DNA of 64,000 bases from NCBI GenBank assembly GCA_034509425.1, contig JAVTVJ010000783.1, forward strand, positions 102,688-166,687. Reading direction: 5' to 3'. The notes beneath the pieces were generated by a model that saw only the letters and a program-made list of their open reading frames with translations, was not told where the DNA came from and did no database searches. The position numbers were made by a program, and so were the translations under genes. The DNA comes from Eopsaltria australis. Its lineage: Eukaryota > Chordata > Aves > Passeriformes > Petroicidae. This document shows, piece after piece, positions 33,801 to 45,919 of this stretch (positions are counted from its first letter, which is position 1; each line of letters begins with the position of its first letter).

Positions 33801-35403
33801 ATGGATTTTTGATCACAGATGAGAATTTCATGTGTTTCTAAAGTTTATTCTCTAAAGATGATTCTGCAGTTAACTACCAGAAACAAACAACCCTGCTAAT
33901 TTATAGTGGTAGATTTTGTTTGTTTTATTTCAGCTATAGAGGGCATTCAAGGCAGGTTAAAGTACAAGATGTAGGCACTAGATTAAAGCTTAGGCTGAGG
34001 AGGGGAAATTGTAATTGCAAAGTCCTGACTCACCTTCTGAGCTGGAGACGCCTAATCTCTATAAACTCTCTAACATTTGATGTTAAATCTCTTCAGTACC
34101 TATTAAGTCACTGCACGTGCCCAGAACTGTCCTATGCTTGTCAGGCTTCAGCAGTCCAGCACTTAGATCATGTCTGAGCTCAGGTTAGATTGAGAAACTT
34201 GGAGGCGTGAAGTCTGAATCACCCCAAAAGCTCAATCCATTAAACATTTCCAGAGGCCATAGGACATGGCAGGACCATGCTCTTCACACCCAAATCTAAA
34301 GTAGGTCAGTTTTAGACCACAGACAAAGAGAAGCCTTTCCCTAGTTTCTCACGCAGCATGGCACGCTACTTAGTGCACCCACTGAGCAGTTTGGACTCCC
34401 AGATTCAGACCCATCCTTTTTCTAAAAGCTCTCATATGCATTCCGCCCTCAACCCTCATGTCCTACTCAGACAATAGTCTACTGAAGGGTAAGAAATCTG
34501 CATGTCTGTTTTGAGCAAGTCTCCAGACAGATAAGAATGCAGGATATACTGGACCAGAGAGGAAGTGCAGAGGAAATTTGACTTTATAGTCTGAAGGGTA
34601 GACTGCCTTGGAAGACCTTGTATCAGACTCATGCTTCCAGGAATATTTCTATACTAAATATTAAGTGGGTGTTTTACATTAAGTCTTACTTATATTTTCT
34701 TTTTTTTTTTTTTTTAACGATACCTAGGACTTGTAATACTTCAAGATCTCATTATAAAGTCCTTTCTTTTGTGCCTCTCCTGCAGTCAGTAATGCAATAT
34801 CATAAAATATTTTTGCAGTTTCTCGTAACCCAGGAAACATAAGACAGAATTTAGCTAACCTAAGAATTTCCTAGAGCCCATAATATTATCTGGTGTCAAA
34901 GGACATCCATTCAATGTGTTCATTTTGGTCATCTGAGAATCCGGCCCTTCAGATAGACAACTCTGATTACAATCCAATTAAATTAAACAATCAACAAAGA
35001 AGTTCTTCATTTTCTCAGACTCTCCACATAAATATCTACACATAAAAATATACCCTGACTTGGCTGTAGACAAAATCATAAAAATAGGCAGGTAAAAATA
35101 TATAAATTAATACTCTTAGTTCTCTTAGCTATAGGCGAACTGATCTATAATTCACTGGAGCTTAGTTACAGCATACACTAATTATGTGCTTAGCTCTAAA
35201 GCCTTTAATAAAGAAAATAATTTCTTTAAATAGGTCTAATTAGGTAAAGTATCTGTTCTGGCTTAGCTGCATTTGGCATCAAAATGAAAAATACAGAAAA
35301 AAATAGCTTTCTTTTCATGTATCCCTGAGCTAGATAGCCTGCTGTCCTCCTGAGTTTCCAATACAAATGAAAACAGTGTTATAACTAGACCAAGTTGCAC
35401 TCC
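33801..35403. other. Unique AT-rich DNA
   Basis: I see no recognisable gene or element in this 1.6 kb. Confidence 0.5.
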
Positions 35404-35459
35404 TGTCTGGGTTAGTCAGGAGGGGTCAAAATCTAGGAAGTGACCTATGCTGCAGGAAG

Positions 35460-35851
35460 TGTTGAAGAATAACCATCTCCGGCTGCACAGACACAAAGCA
35501 TAAGTGAGCAATCCAGGCCCCTTAGATGAGAGCTAGGCCTCTGCTCAAGGTTACTCGTAAGACAGCTGTGGGAAACGGAGACATGAAAGCTGAAAACAAG
35601 CTCCAGGTGTCTAAAAGATTAACTTGGCAGAAGAAACTGTTATTGTAGCCTTCTGATACTAACATAGTGCTCTAATTAGAGAAAAGTCCCGTGTGAGACT
35701 TCTGCATGAGAACAAACCCTGTGTGAAAACTTATCACGTAGTTTTATTTTGGGCACGCGGACAAGTATAAGTATACTCACTGTCTGACAATAAACGAGCT
35801 TGATTTATTACTCACATTGAGTCAGCGTCTTGCTCCTCTCGCCCCCCAACA
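35460..35851 (+). mobile_element. Short 392-bp solo LTR with 6-bp duplication AGGAAG
   Basis: It starts TGTTGAAG and ends CCCAACA, bounded by AGGAAG at 35454-35459 and 35852-35857. A TATA-like AGTATAAGTATA precedes AATAAACGAG by about 30 bp. The short length, compact promoter and 6-bp duplication resemble alpharetrovirus- or ERVK-type LTRs. The left-arm LTR does not have it. Confidence 0.92.
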
Positions 35852-35962
35852 AGGAAGGGATATAACTTCCTTCCTGAGAGAGAGAGCCAGTAGCTAGGTA
35901 GTTTTAAGGATTGATGCGTAGGTGAACCAATTAAAAAGTTGATCCGCCTTCGAGGAAAGAAC

Positions 35963-35972
35963 CATATATAAG
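35963..35972 (+). promoter_or_regulatory. TATA box of the 1.6-kb LTR family (type example)
   Basis: CATATATAAGC is conserved in every full copy of the family, about 160 bp from the LTR start when uninterrupted. It predicts transcription start about 25-30 bp on, a short first exon and then the donor-like site at 36046. Confidence 0.7.
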
Positions 35973-37414
35973 CAGAGGCCATCTGAGCCTCTTCCTCTTT
36001 GGCCTGCTGCTGTGTAGAGAGGCACATCTCCTGCTTCTCTCCTGGGTAAGGCCCACCCCTCCTTCCAAAGGAAGGGGGGATGGGGAAGGGAGGTTTAGGG
36101 TGGCCGTGCCACTGCAGCCGGACATGGGGGAAGAACCGGCTGGAATTTTCAGCAGATACAGTTCAGCCTACATGTCAGCTACACGAGACAGGGCCAGGCC
36201 CCTGCTCCAGGCCAGGCAAGGACCGGGCCGGACTCCATCCAGCTCGGGCCAGGCCCTGCCCTGTCACCCCGGGCCCAGATGGCCCCACCAGGCCGAGCAA
36301 GCTCTGCAGAGCCAGGCCACAAAGACTCTGAAAGCTTCTGCCATCCAGCTCGGACCTTTTCAAACAGCCCGGCAGGGAGCATGTGATCATCACAATGCCA
36401 GAGAGAGAGAGAGAGAGAGAGATTAACTCTATCCATGCCTGGACTAAACTTACAGACGCCCATCCTTCCCTGCATAAAGAGAAGATCGAGTGAGGACATC
36501 TGCAGACATGCAGCATAGCGACTTTACAGTCAGTAAGGAAAGCAGAACTGATACCTAGAGGGAGGTGTATGAGAAATGCTTGGAGAGTGAAGCTGAAAAC
36601 TCTTTTAGAAAACCATGGTTGGGGACTGAGCTAATAAATTCCCTGTAATATATGAAGATATAGTCCAAAGGGGGGGATGTGAGGTTCTAATTGCAGCCAA
36701 TGAACTGAAATACCTAAGTACAGACAAGTAAGTGTTGAAAAAGTACAGCCTGATGAGAAACTTGAACCAAGAGAGAGGAGAGGCTGTGACCCAGAGTCCT
36801 GGTCCCGGGGGGAATGCCAGAGAAACTGAGTTGTCAGGAGAACCTGTGTTGCTCAGCACAGAAGAAGGGATTTTCTTTGTTGCTGCAATTGAACTGTGCA
36901 TCCTTAAAACAGGTACCCTGTGGACTGTTCATAACCCGCCATAGTGGCTGTGGGAAGGCTACTGGTGTGGGAGGGATCCACCATTAAACCGATCTTTCTT
37001 CCGGGTGGTGGCTGATGGTGAGGCAGAAGACCCATAAAAACTGTATTTTTTCTTACAGGAAATCCATGGTGTAAACAAAAGAGACTTCTCTCCCTAAATG
37101 AACTGAAACGAGAGCTATTTCTGAGATGGTAAACTGACTGGAGGTCGAGGTGTTGTCTTTTGTGTGTTGTCAGGGAGAATGAAATAGAGAGGTGGGGGAA
37201 GGAGGGGTGGTCTGAGGAGTTTGTCCTGGTTTTTTCTTGGGTTTTTTGTTTCCCTCTGTCTTAGGTATATTAATAAAGTTTTCTTTATACTTTATAAAGT
37301 TTGAGCCTGCTTTGCCTACTCCTAATCCTCATCTCACAGCAAACATCAGGTAAATTTGGGTAAGTGTGCTGGCATTTGGCCAGAACCTTGAATAGGCAAA
37401 CTTGAACCACTACA

Positions 37415-39591
37415 ACTTACAAGTTAGGGACCTTGAAACTGCAGACAAAAAATGTATGTATTTCACAATAGCCACAGAACTTTGGCTACCTCTTTATGTC
37501 CTCAGTCCTGACAACAGTTCTGAAAGAAACAAATAAATTCCTTAGGACTCATATTTTTCTTCTTCTGTCAAGGAAAGAAAAGGTATTGGCTCCTTCCAAA
37601 AGGTAAGTATATCATCTGCCCTTCTGAAAATCCTGTGTTGCTTTCAGTCATAACAAGAAGTCTGAGTTGTCCTAGAAATGGGAATGACCTATTAAATCTA
37701 TTAAAATTTATTTCTGACAGAACAAGTTTAGTCCCCAATACATACTGGTGCTGCATTGCCTCTTATATTTTGTTGTTCTTTTTGTTAAATTCTATAGAGA
37801 TCATTGCAAACCCAGGTATACATATGAGAGGTTTCATGTTGGTTAAAACTGACTTTTTTTTTGGAAAGTTGCTTGTACAATGGACAGCTTTAGATTATAA
37901 GCCTTTTAGGAAAGTCTTTTATTACTGTGCTCTCAGTAGAGGTACAGCACATGATTGTGTTCTGATGCACAACTGATATTCACAAAATATTAAACATAAA
38001 ATTTTGAGGTAGACTACTGAGGTTACAGGCAAAGCTGCTTTCTTTTTAATGAAGTCAGGGCCTTGTCTTTAGTATATTATTACCCAAATTTTAGGTATAA
38101 ATTAATCTGAGTAAAATATACAGCGTGACAGCTGTCTGATCATCAAGTCCAAAAAAAGAAACAAGGAAAGTTCACAGTATTTTAAAAGCTATATTCTACG
38201 GCTCTGTTACTTAGGAGATAACACCAGTAGGTGCAGCCTTATGACAAGTACCCCATTTTTTTTTCCCATGCCATATGTCCACAGTGGAAGTAGCTGAGAA
38301 AAAAAGTCTCATTTGATTAACATGCATTTTAAACTACTTGTCAAAACTGCACAATTATTTAAGTAACATGAATGTGCCAATCTCCAGATTTAAAGGAAAT
38401 TTTGAGCCTAACAAGTAGTAGTGTTTGTCTACTTCACGATAAGAGATTTTATAGAAGAATCAGGAAATAAAATGAGGGTAATAGGAAAGCTTGCTAAACT
38501 GCCCACACTTTGCCTTTACATTACTGTAGGTGATACTGGGAAGGACACTAAAAGAATAAGTTGCCCTATATTTTCTATTTTAAGACTCTATTCTTATATT
38601 TCTAAAGATTTGCTAAATTTATCTGGACTTGTATTTTTGCAAGAATTTTCAGCAGGAGCAGTTATTTACTTCTAAGAAATAAATTTTTTTAAAAAAGAGA
38701 GAGAAAAAAATAAGAATGTTAGTATGATGTTTAAAAAGTTAAGTACCTGAGAAATGTTTCATAGTTTCTCATTCTGATTTTTGGTGGTCATCCTGAAAGC
38801 TAGCGCAAACTCCTGTGTTAGGAGTGAGATGCGACCAAATCTTTGCATGACTATGAAGGTTCTCTGAAAAATCTCTGATATATGTTCAGCACACATATCT
38901 TAGTCACTGACAAAAAGTTAGTGTCCTATCACGGAAAAAGGAGACAGCTTTACAGTGGTGAGTCTTCCTCATTGAGGTAAACTGAATTTTTCACATAAAT
39001 AGTTTTATTCATATATACTTTAGAAGGGAAATAAATATTAAATGTTAAATGTTAAATGTTAAATGTTAAATGTTAAATGTTAAATGTTAAATGTTATATT
39101 TAATCTTTATACAGAAAAAAAGAATATTTTTAATAACAAAAATCTGTTTGGTATTAGCCTGTTATCAGGGTAGTCTTTGCTATAACATCAGTGAGAAAGA
39201 GAATATGATTAAAGTCCACAAATTACTTTAATGTCTTCTATTCTTAAGCAATGAGACTTAGACCTTAAACCATTAACATTCTCTATTTTTACACATAATT
39301 TTAAAGCTTTTAATTTTCTTTCTCTGTAGCCTTCAAATAATGATATCCCTTAATGATATACCTTAAGATTCCAGATTAGGGTATCTTGTTACAAATGAAT
39401 ATAAATTGAGGTGGTAAAATGCAGCATTTCAACAGCTACCACACTGCATTTACTTAATCTTATCACTGTCACAAAGACCACAAAAGGGAAAAATTATAAA
39501 TTATAAGTTCATACAAAATTGCAGCAGTGTCCTGGCTAAAATTGTTTTATAAATCATGTTCTGAAACAACAATACTCATATTCCATTTTTC
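37415..39591. other. Single-copy DNA of the right arm, with (TAAATGT)x8
   Basis: It mirrors 2795-4971. The 7-bp array lies at 39039-39094. I see no gene. Confidence 0.6.
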
Positions 39592-40106
39592 TAGAAAAGC
39601 TGGCAGTCCATGGCTTGGACAGGAGCACTCTTCGTTGTGTTATAACCACCCAGATGGGCAGGACCTAGAGACTGATGGTGAAAGGTGACACATCAAGTTG
39701 GTGGTCAGTCACTAGTGGTGTTTCCCAGGATTCAGTAATGGGCCCAGTCCTGTTTAATATCTTTATTGATGATGTAGAAGAGGGGATCAATTGCACCCTC
39801 AGGAAATTGGCAGATGACATTAAGTTGGCTGGAAGTGTTGATCTGCTGAAGGGTAGGAAGGCTCTGCAGAGGGACCTGGAGAGGCTGGATCAATGGGCCA
39901 AGGCCAATTGTATGAGGTTCAATAAGGCCAAAAGTTGAGTCCTACACATTGGTCACAACAACCCCCTGCAGCTCTACAGGCTGGGGGAAGAGTGGCTGGA
40001 AAGTGGCTTAGCAGAAAAGGACCTGGAGGTGCTGGTCAGCTAGATGAATATGATCCAGAGTGTGCCCAGGTGGCCAAGAAGGCCAATGGCATCCTGGCCT
40101 GTATCA
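39592..40106 (+). pseudogene. CR1 reverse transcriptase fragment (right arm)
   Basis: It mirrors 2280-2794. The open frame 39675-39938 carries the same RT core ([10 protein letters not shown]) and continues past the inserted LTR at 40732. Confidence 0.88.
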
Positions 40107-40111
40107 GAAAT

Positions 40112-40726
40112 TGTGGTGGTGGTGCAGGTGGCCCAAGAGACTTTTCCAATGAGGAAGCCCTGGGGGGAAGAGGAGGATTCCCCTGAGGTGGGGCAAGACT
40201 TGGTTTAGCCCGAATAGGATGGGCTTCAGATAAGTTTACACCCTCTAGACTGATAGGCTAGCACCACCTGCCCATCATTAGTTCACTACTCCCGAGTTCC
40301 AGTAAGTTCTGTTACACTCGGTTGTTCATTGTACCGTTCTGTTATCTGTCACCCCTTCTCCACCCTCTTACCTCCCTGGTTGGTTCCCTGTCCCATGCTC
40401 TTCCCTAGTTCCTCCCCCGAGCCCCGCGGTGATTGGTGGATTGTTTACAATAAACGGCTGTGTCACTGGGGGCTCGGGGTCTCTCAACCCCGGTGCCACA
40501 GAGTGCTGCTACCTTGCTGGTCTCGGTGTCTCTATTACCTGGGTTGGGGGAACCCCCTTTAGCCACAGTGCGGCGGATAGTTTGCCTAAAGGGAGTGCGA
40601 TCAGGGAGCTAGGGAAACTGGACTCCCGGCGACAGGGGACGAGGCTGGCCACCGAGGACCCTCGTCGCATCCGCCTCTGATTAGCGATCACCTCCAAGCC
40701 ATCGAGGCAGAAGGCGGACGGCAACA
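40112..40726 (+). mobile_element. Solo LTR in CR1 (right arm)
   Basis: It mirrors 1660-2274. It starts TGTGGTGG, ends GGCAACA, and has GAAAT duplications at 40107-40111 and 40727-40731. AATAAACGG lies near 40450. One base differs from the left copy. Confidence 0.9.
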
Positions 40727-40731
40727 GAAAT

Positions 40732-41308
40732 ACTGTGGCCAGCTGGAGCAGGGAAGTCATTGTTTCCTTGTAGTCAGCACAAGGGAGGCCACAAATTGAG
40801 TCCTGTGTCCAGTTCTGGGCCCCTCATTACAGAAAGACATTGAGGTGCTGGAGTGTCCAGAGAAGGGCAGTGGAGCTCATGAAGGGTCTGGAGAATAAGT
40901 CCTATGAGGAGCAGCTGAGGGATCTGGGCTTGTTTGTCCTGGAGAAAAGGAGGCTCAGGGTGACATTATCACCCACTACAAGTACCTGAAAAGGGCTCGT
41001 AGCAAGGTGGGGGTTGGTCTCTTCTCCCAGGAAACCAGGAACAGGACAAGAAGAAACGGTGTCAAACTGCACCAGGAGAGGTTCATATTGGACATCAGGG
41101 GGAATTCTTATTGGAAACAACTGTTAAATCTTGGAATGGAGTGCCCAGGGAGATGGTGGAATCACCATCCCTGGAGTTGCTCAAGAAATGACAGGACTTG
41201 GCACCTTATGCTATGGTCCAGTTGTTATGGTGGTGTTTGGTCAAAGGTTGGAATCAATGGTCTTGCAGGTCTTTTCTATCCTAAACAATTCTTTGATTCT
41301 GTGATTGT
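40732..41308 (+). mobile_element. CR1 LINE, 3' part (right arm)
   Basis: It mirrors 1078-1654 and ends with the CR1-type tail 'gattctgtgattgtg'. Confidence 0.85.
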
Positions 41309-41662
41309 GTACATCTGTACAGCGTTGAAGAACTGAAATGTGTATAGATGGCATGAAGATTAGTGAGTACTCACATGGACACTGCTTTATAGCTTTCAGA
41401 ATTCTATGGATGTAATTTTAGAGAAGTTTTGTCCAATGGCAAAACTCGTTTATCTAGCTAGCCATTGCAATCTTCATTGCAGCATGCATCTTTGCAACTG
41501 TTCTGTGGGGTAATAATACTAGAAACCAAATAATTTGAATTAAATACTATAGTAAATATATATATTAAAAGTAATTTTTAGTTTGAGATAAATTGCTTCT
41601 TATGGTAAGATACCACAATAACTTCAGGATGCCTAAATTTTAGTTGGTTTGAGTTATATAAG
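41309..41662. other. Unique stretch in the right arm
   Basis: It mirrors 724-1077. I see nothing recognisable. Confidence 0.5.
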
Positions 41663-42221
41663 TGTCGTGGGTTGACCCTGGCTGGGTGCCAGCTGGCCAC
41701 TCAGTCACTCTATTACTCCCTCTCCCACTGGGAGAGGGAAGAGAGTAATACGGAGGAAAACTAGCAGGGTAAGATAAGGCAGTTTATTACAGCAGAAAGC
41801 AGAAAACAAGCGGGGATCTGCACGCGCAAGAGCTAGAGAGGAAAAACAGTCTCTACTTCCCATCAGCAGCGATGTCTGGACACTTTCTGGGAAGCAGGGC
41901 TTCAGCACGCATAGTGGCTGCTCAGGAAGGCAAACATGGACGAGTCCGGAATGCCTCCTCCTCCTCCTCTCTTCCTTCCCTTATATATCTGAGTATTCAT
42001 ATGGTATGGAATATCGCTTTGGCTGACTGGGGTCAGCTGGCCTGCTTGTGTCCCCTCCCAGGATCTTGCCCACCCCCATCCCCTTCAGTGGGGGAAGGAA
42101 TGTCAGAGGGACAGCACAGCTTGGCAGTTGCCAAAACACTGCTCTTTTATCAACACCAGCTACCAATACAAAGCACAGCACTGTAAGGGCTGTGAGCTTT
42201 ACCCTAGTCAGACCCAATACA
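41663..42221 (-). mobile_element. 3' LTR of an ERVL-like provirus
   Basis: On the minus strand this is a full 559-bp LTR, TGTATTGGG...CACGACA. It has ATATATAAGG near 41985 and a TAATAAAC near 41788. It is preceded in sense by a polypurine tract and then pol sequence, so this is a true 3' LTR rather than a solo one. Its last 451 bp belong to the inverted repeat. Confidence 0.85.
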
Positions 42222-42242
42222 ATCTCCACTCCTTTCTCCATA
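42222..42242 (-). other. Polypurine tract
   Basis: On the minus strand GGAGAAAGGAGTGGAGAT abuts the TGTATTGGG start of the LTR. Confidence 0.75.
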
Positions 42243-42571
42243 CCATTTGCATCATGCTCTGACCCCATATAATCTATATAGTCTCATTACTAGAATACTT
42301 TCTTACCCACACATGCAATTTAAGCTACATCCTTAAACCATCCCCATAACATTATCTATTATCTCCTGTCCTTTCGCATCCCTCCAGATGATCAATCCAG
42401 CAGAATGTGGGGTCAGGGCAGGAGGAATAGTAAACTTGATGGCTGAGCACTGACACCATCCCTGTTCATTATCGCCTTTTCTTGCTCCTCGCCGAAATTC
42501 GTTCTTTGTCAGTTCATGCTCCTTCTGCTACTTTACACCCTGCAACATACAACTTCCAACATACATTATTC

Positions 42572-43153
42572 TTACCCCAAGGTTAAATTGCCTTGAGGTA
42601 CACACCGGGCCTCCCCATCCTCCCGCATTACCCACCAAGTGCACCCAGGTCCTTGGGCAAAGACAATACCACGAATGGGTTTGCCCTTCCCCATGGGGGA
42701 CGCAACCCACACTGACTTCCCCAGCCACTTTCCTATGTGTAGTGCAGGAACCTTGTCTCCCTCCACAGTGTCTAAGGGTTTAGTTTGGGCGGGACCAGGG
42801 CGGTTAACAGATCCTCGAGTATTGACTAGCCAAGTGGCTTCTGCCAAGTTCACATCCCAATGCTTCCATGTCCCATTACCTAGTGCCCGTAGCATAGTTT
42901 TTAACAGTCCATTATATCTTTCAATCTTCCCAGAGGCCTGTGGGTGGTAAGGAATATGATATATCCACTTAATGCCATGCCTCTTTGCCCAGGAGTTAAT
43001 AAGATTATTTTGAAAATGAGTCCCATTGTCTGACTCAATTCTATCTGGGGTTCCATGTCGCCACAAAATGTGTCTTTCAGGACCTGAAATTGTGTTTTTG
43101 CTTGACATTCCCCAAATCAAATCTGACTTTAGTTTCACTTTCCCATAAGGCAA
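42572..43153 (-). pseudogene. pol: ERVL-like integrase, C-terminal two thirds
   Basis: The 193-codon frame holds ESDNGTHF (second catalytic Asp, residue 42) and PYHPQASGKIERYNG (catalytic Glu, residue 78), then a C-terminal domain ending near GNLTLG. The zinc-binding HHCC part and the first catalytic Asp are missing because the element is truncated at about 43160. About 350 bp of non-coding sequence separates it from the polypurine tract. The long HPQxxGxxER signature and the PPT/LTR layout fit class III (ERVL) or gamma-like pol; I favour ERVL-like without certainty. It cannot be catalytic in this state. Confidence 0.85.
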
Positions 43154-43159
43154 AAATAC

Positions 43160-45914
43160 ATATTTGACTGAGGCTCATTATGTCTCTTCCAAGCTGTATG
43201 TATATTACAGCTGCAAAACTATTTGTTTATCTGTCACAAGTCTTCATTCATATTTAGAACTTGTCTCCCAAGAGAACTTCCTTGGGATTTTGATTTGTCC
43301 AGATATTTCTTGTACGTTTTTTAATATTTCTTGCCAACTTAGTTTTGCCATCTAAGCAAGTCTCAGCATTTACAGATGCTAAGAGAAAGCATATTTCCTT
43401 CTAAGTCCAGAGCAGATTATTTTAGGAAACTCTTGATATTTTCTAGGCATCCAAGTTTCAGAAGTAATATAAAGAAAATAGTATCAAGAATAGCTCTTTT
43501 GCACTTAACTACTCCAATAAGTGGGCAATTGGCTTGAAGATCCAGGTCCATCATGAAGTGAATGGTATCCATCTATATCAGAATCAAAACTGATGTGCTT
43601 ATCTTGGTCATTGCTCCTGCTTAGGAATGCTAGAGAGAGGGCAGACAGGAAAGTGACACATGTAGGTTTTAAGCCTCAGAGTGAGAATGCTCTCATGAAA
43701 CTGTATGCAGCATGCTCTCAGAGCTTGTGCAAAAATAAATATTTTATCTTACTTTTCTTTTTCTTTCTCACACTACCTTTACTGAAAAAAAATTGTTATG
43801 GTAAAAAATCAAAGCCTTTGAGGTTTATTTTTGGATTTATTTACTTTGCGTGACTCTTGTCCCTTCCCTTCTGTCTTAAGATTTGAAAAAAGTAAAACTA
43901 AGCTTAAAAATTATGCACGTAATGTTTTTGAGCAATACATTTGCTTTTCTTTTTTTACAGTTGGTTTATGTTTCTCTCACAGAGCCTTGCTTCACATATT
44001 CCTTTGTCTTCAGGAGAAAATAGCATACTGTCCCATAAAACACCTAGTTAGCATGAGCATTTCAGCCCTAAAAGTATTGCTTTATACACTTCTCCATGGA
44101 GTAAAAAGTTTTTCAGTCGCAGTGGATCAGAGTCTATCTCTTAGGAAATGCTTCATGTTGCAGACGTGGCTAGGAATTCTCTTCCAGCTTAAGTCGCCTA
44201 AAATAAGGTGTCTTCAAAATGAGCTGATTTACCTTAAAGTTAATAGAACTCTAGGGCTTGGTGCAGTTACCTAGGCATTGGCATTCAGTATTGTCTGAGG
44301 TGCACTGGAGTTCAAAGTTCCACCTGCCACCTGAAGAACATCCCTCTTTAGGTCTTGTGACTTGCCAGTACTGGCCTCCTCAAGGGAACCAACATCCTAG
44401 GGCATTCGAGATGGCACTACAGCTGGAAACCTGGGTTCAGGCTACACAGCCAACATCCTAAACAATGCAGCCAGTACTGTTATTTCAAGACTCAGTGTAG
44501 TCTTGAAAGAATTTGTGAAACTAATCCCTGCATATTCACTTGGATGTGGAATAATTTGCTCTGTCATTTTTGTTCAGTACATCTCCATTAATGGAAGCTT
44601 AGGCATCTGAATATACATGCAAACATCTACATTAATATGTCCTCATTTCAAACTGATTCCAATCCAAACTTTTTGTCAAATACCAACTTTGAGAGACCTT
44701 ACTGTGCCTCCCATTTTTCTTTTAAAAGTTTAAATTAAAACTTTTGGAAATCAATGTGTGATTTCAGTATGGGGTAGATATACAAAACCCATTTGCATGT
44801 CAGGAGGCAATTTAAGAAGGTGTGACACTGTCTCAGATACATCTCACATCTTCAGTTTAACCAGTTCTTCTTAGGAGCTGAGGTACACTGAGAAAATGTG
44901 TCCCTACAGGCAGCTAAAAAGCATTCTTTTGCTCACAAAGAAAACATTATCTTGCATTTCCTCAGCTGTTTTTATCTTGTAGTGAGATGCAAGGAATCAG
45001 ATCGTTCCATGGGAGATAAACCAATTAGGAATAGAGAACTGGAGGGATCCATTCCTGAAATTCTTCCAATATGATTAAGAGGCCAAAATTTTAAAAATTT
45101 AAAAGCTTTCTAAAATAATATAAAACTGCAAAAGGATTTTCCAATAAATGTATTGAAATTAAACCTCCTATAGCTGAATTGAAACACTTAAAAATTTAGA
45201 TTTAAGGTCTCCCTCATTTAAAAGAGTTTTTACCTCTTCAAATTCTTACCAGTTGTGGCTAAGGGAAACAAAATAATGAGCAAAATTAAGATAAATTAAT
45301 ATTAGTATTTTAATCACAAGAAAAAAATTATCAGTGTAATCCTTAAATCTGCAGAACACTTAAAAGTGCACAAGGGCTCATTGATCAACACTGAAGCTGA
45401 ATTAGGTGAACATTTGAATCAGCAAAGCATCCAGTCAGACTGTGAAAAATTTAGAGTTCATGTAGTGGTGTTCTACTTCAAGTTATGTCTCAGACTCTTA
45501 CAGTGATGTGCAATAGACTGAGAGAAATTTTTTACTGTCTTGCAGAGATGATTTTCACAAGGCTCAAATTGGATATAAAATAGATTTAAGGGGCATCCTG
45601 GACACTAATTGATCATTGAGTTAATTGGAAGTGTTGAAGCTGTTTTAAATGATAGAAAAACTAATCAAGATTTATTAACCATAGGTAACAAATCCATTTG
45701 AGAGGGCTCTGGAGAAGTAGGATAATCTGATTTGATAATTTATTGGAGTGGAAGACTATCACTCACGAAAAATGTCCTCTCAAAGTTCCCATTTGTGCTC
45801 CCCATTGTAATTATTGCAGGTTTGTAGAAGTTCTGTGGTGTGTCAAACTCCACTGCTTAATGTGGACAATGTAATTCTCTAAATTTTCAATGAACAATTT
45901 TAATCTAAGTCTGT
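43160..45914. other. Unique AT-rich DNA
   Basis: There are 2.75 kb in which I see no gene or element. The frames at 43593-43853 and 43831-44274 have no domain signature. Confidence 0.5.
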
Positions 45915-45919
45915 CATAT

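Larger units (their letters stand above)
35404..37414 (+). mobile_element. 1.6-kb solo LTR, right-arm copy, interrupted
   Basis: It starts TGTCTGGG (one C missing) and ends ACCACTACA. The part 36123-37414 is the exact mirror of 4972-6263; the part before 36123 is homologous to the left copy but diverged, and holds a nested LTR at 35460-35851. It shows the family's layout best: TATA at 35963-35972, a donor-like GG|GTAAGG at 36046, an acceptor-like TTTTTTCTTACAG ending at 37058, and AATAAA at 37272. Confidence 0.9.
36123..42113. repeat. Right arm of the ~6-kb inverted repeat
   Basis: This is the mirror of 273-6263 (coordinate sum 42386 throughout). The only difference I noticed inside the arm is near 40401. 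The arm ends inside the ERVL-like LTR on the outside and inside the 1.6-kb LTR on the inside. Confidence 0.93.

Noticed and set aside
34713..34735. Poly-T run as a SINE or retrogene tail
   Set aside because: No adjoining gene-like or SINE body and no target duplication could be seen.
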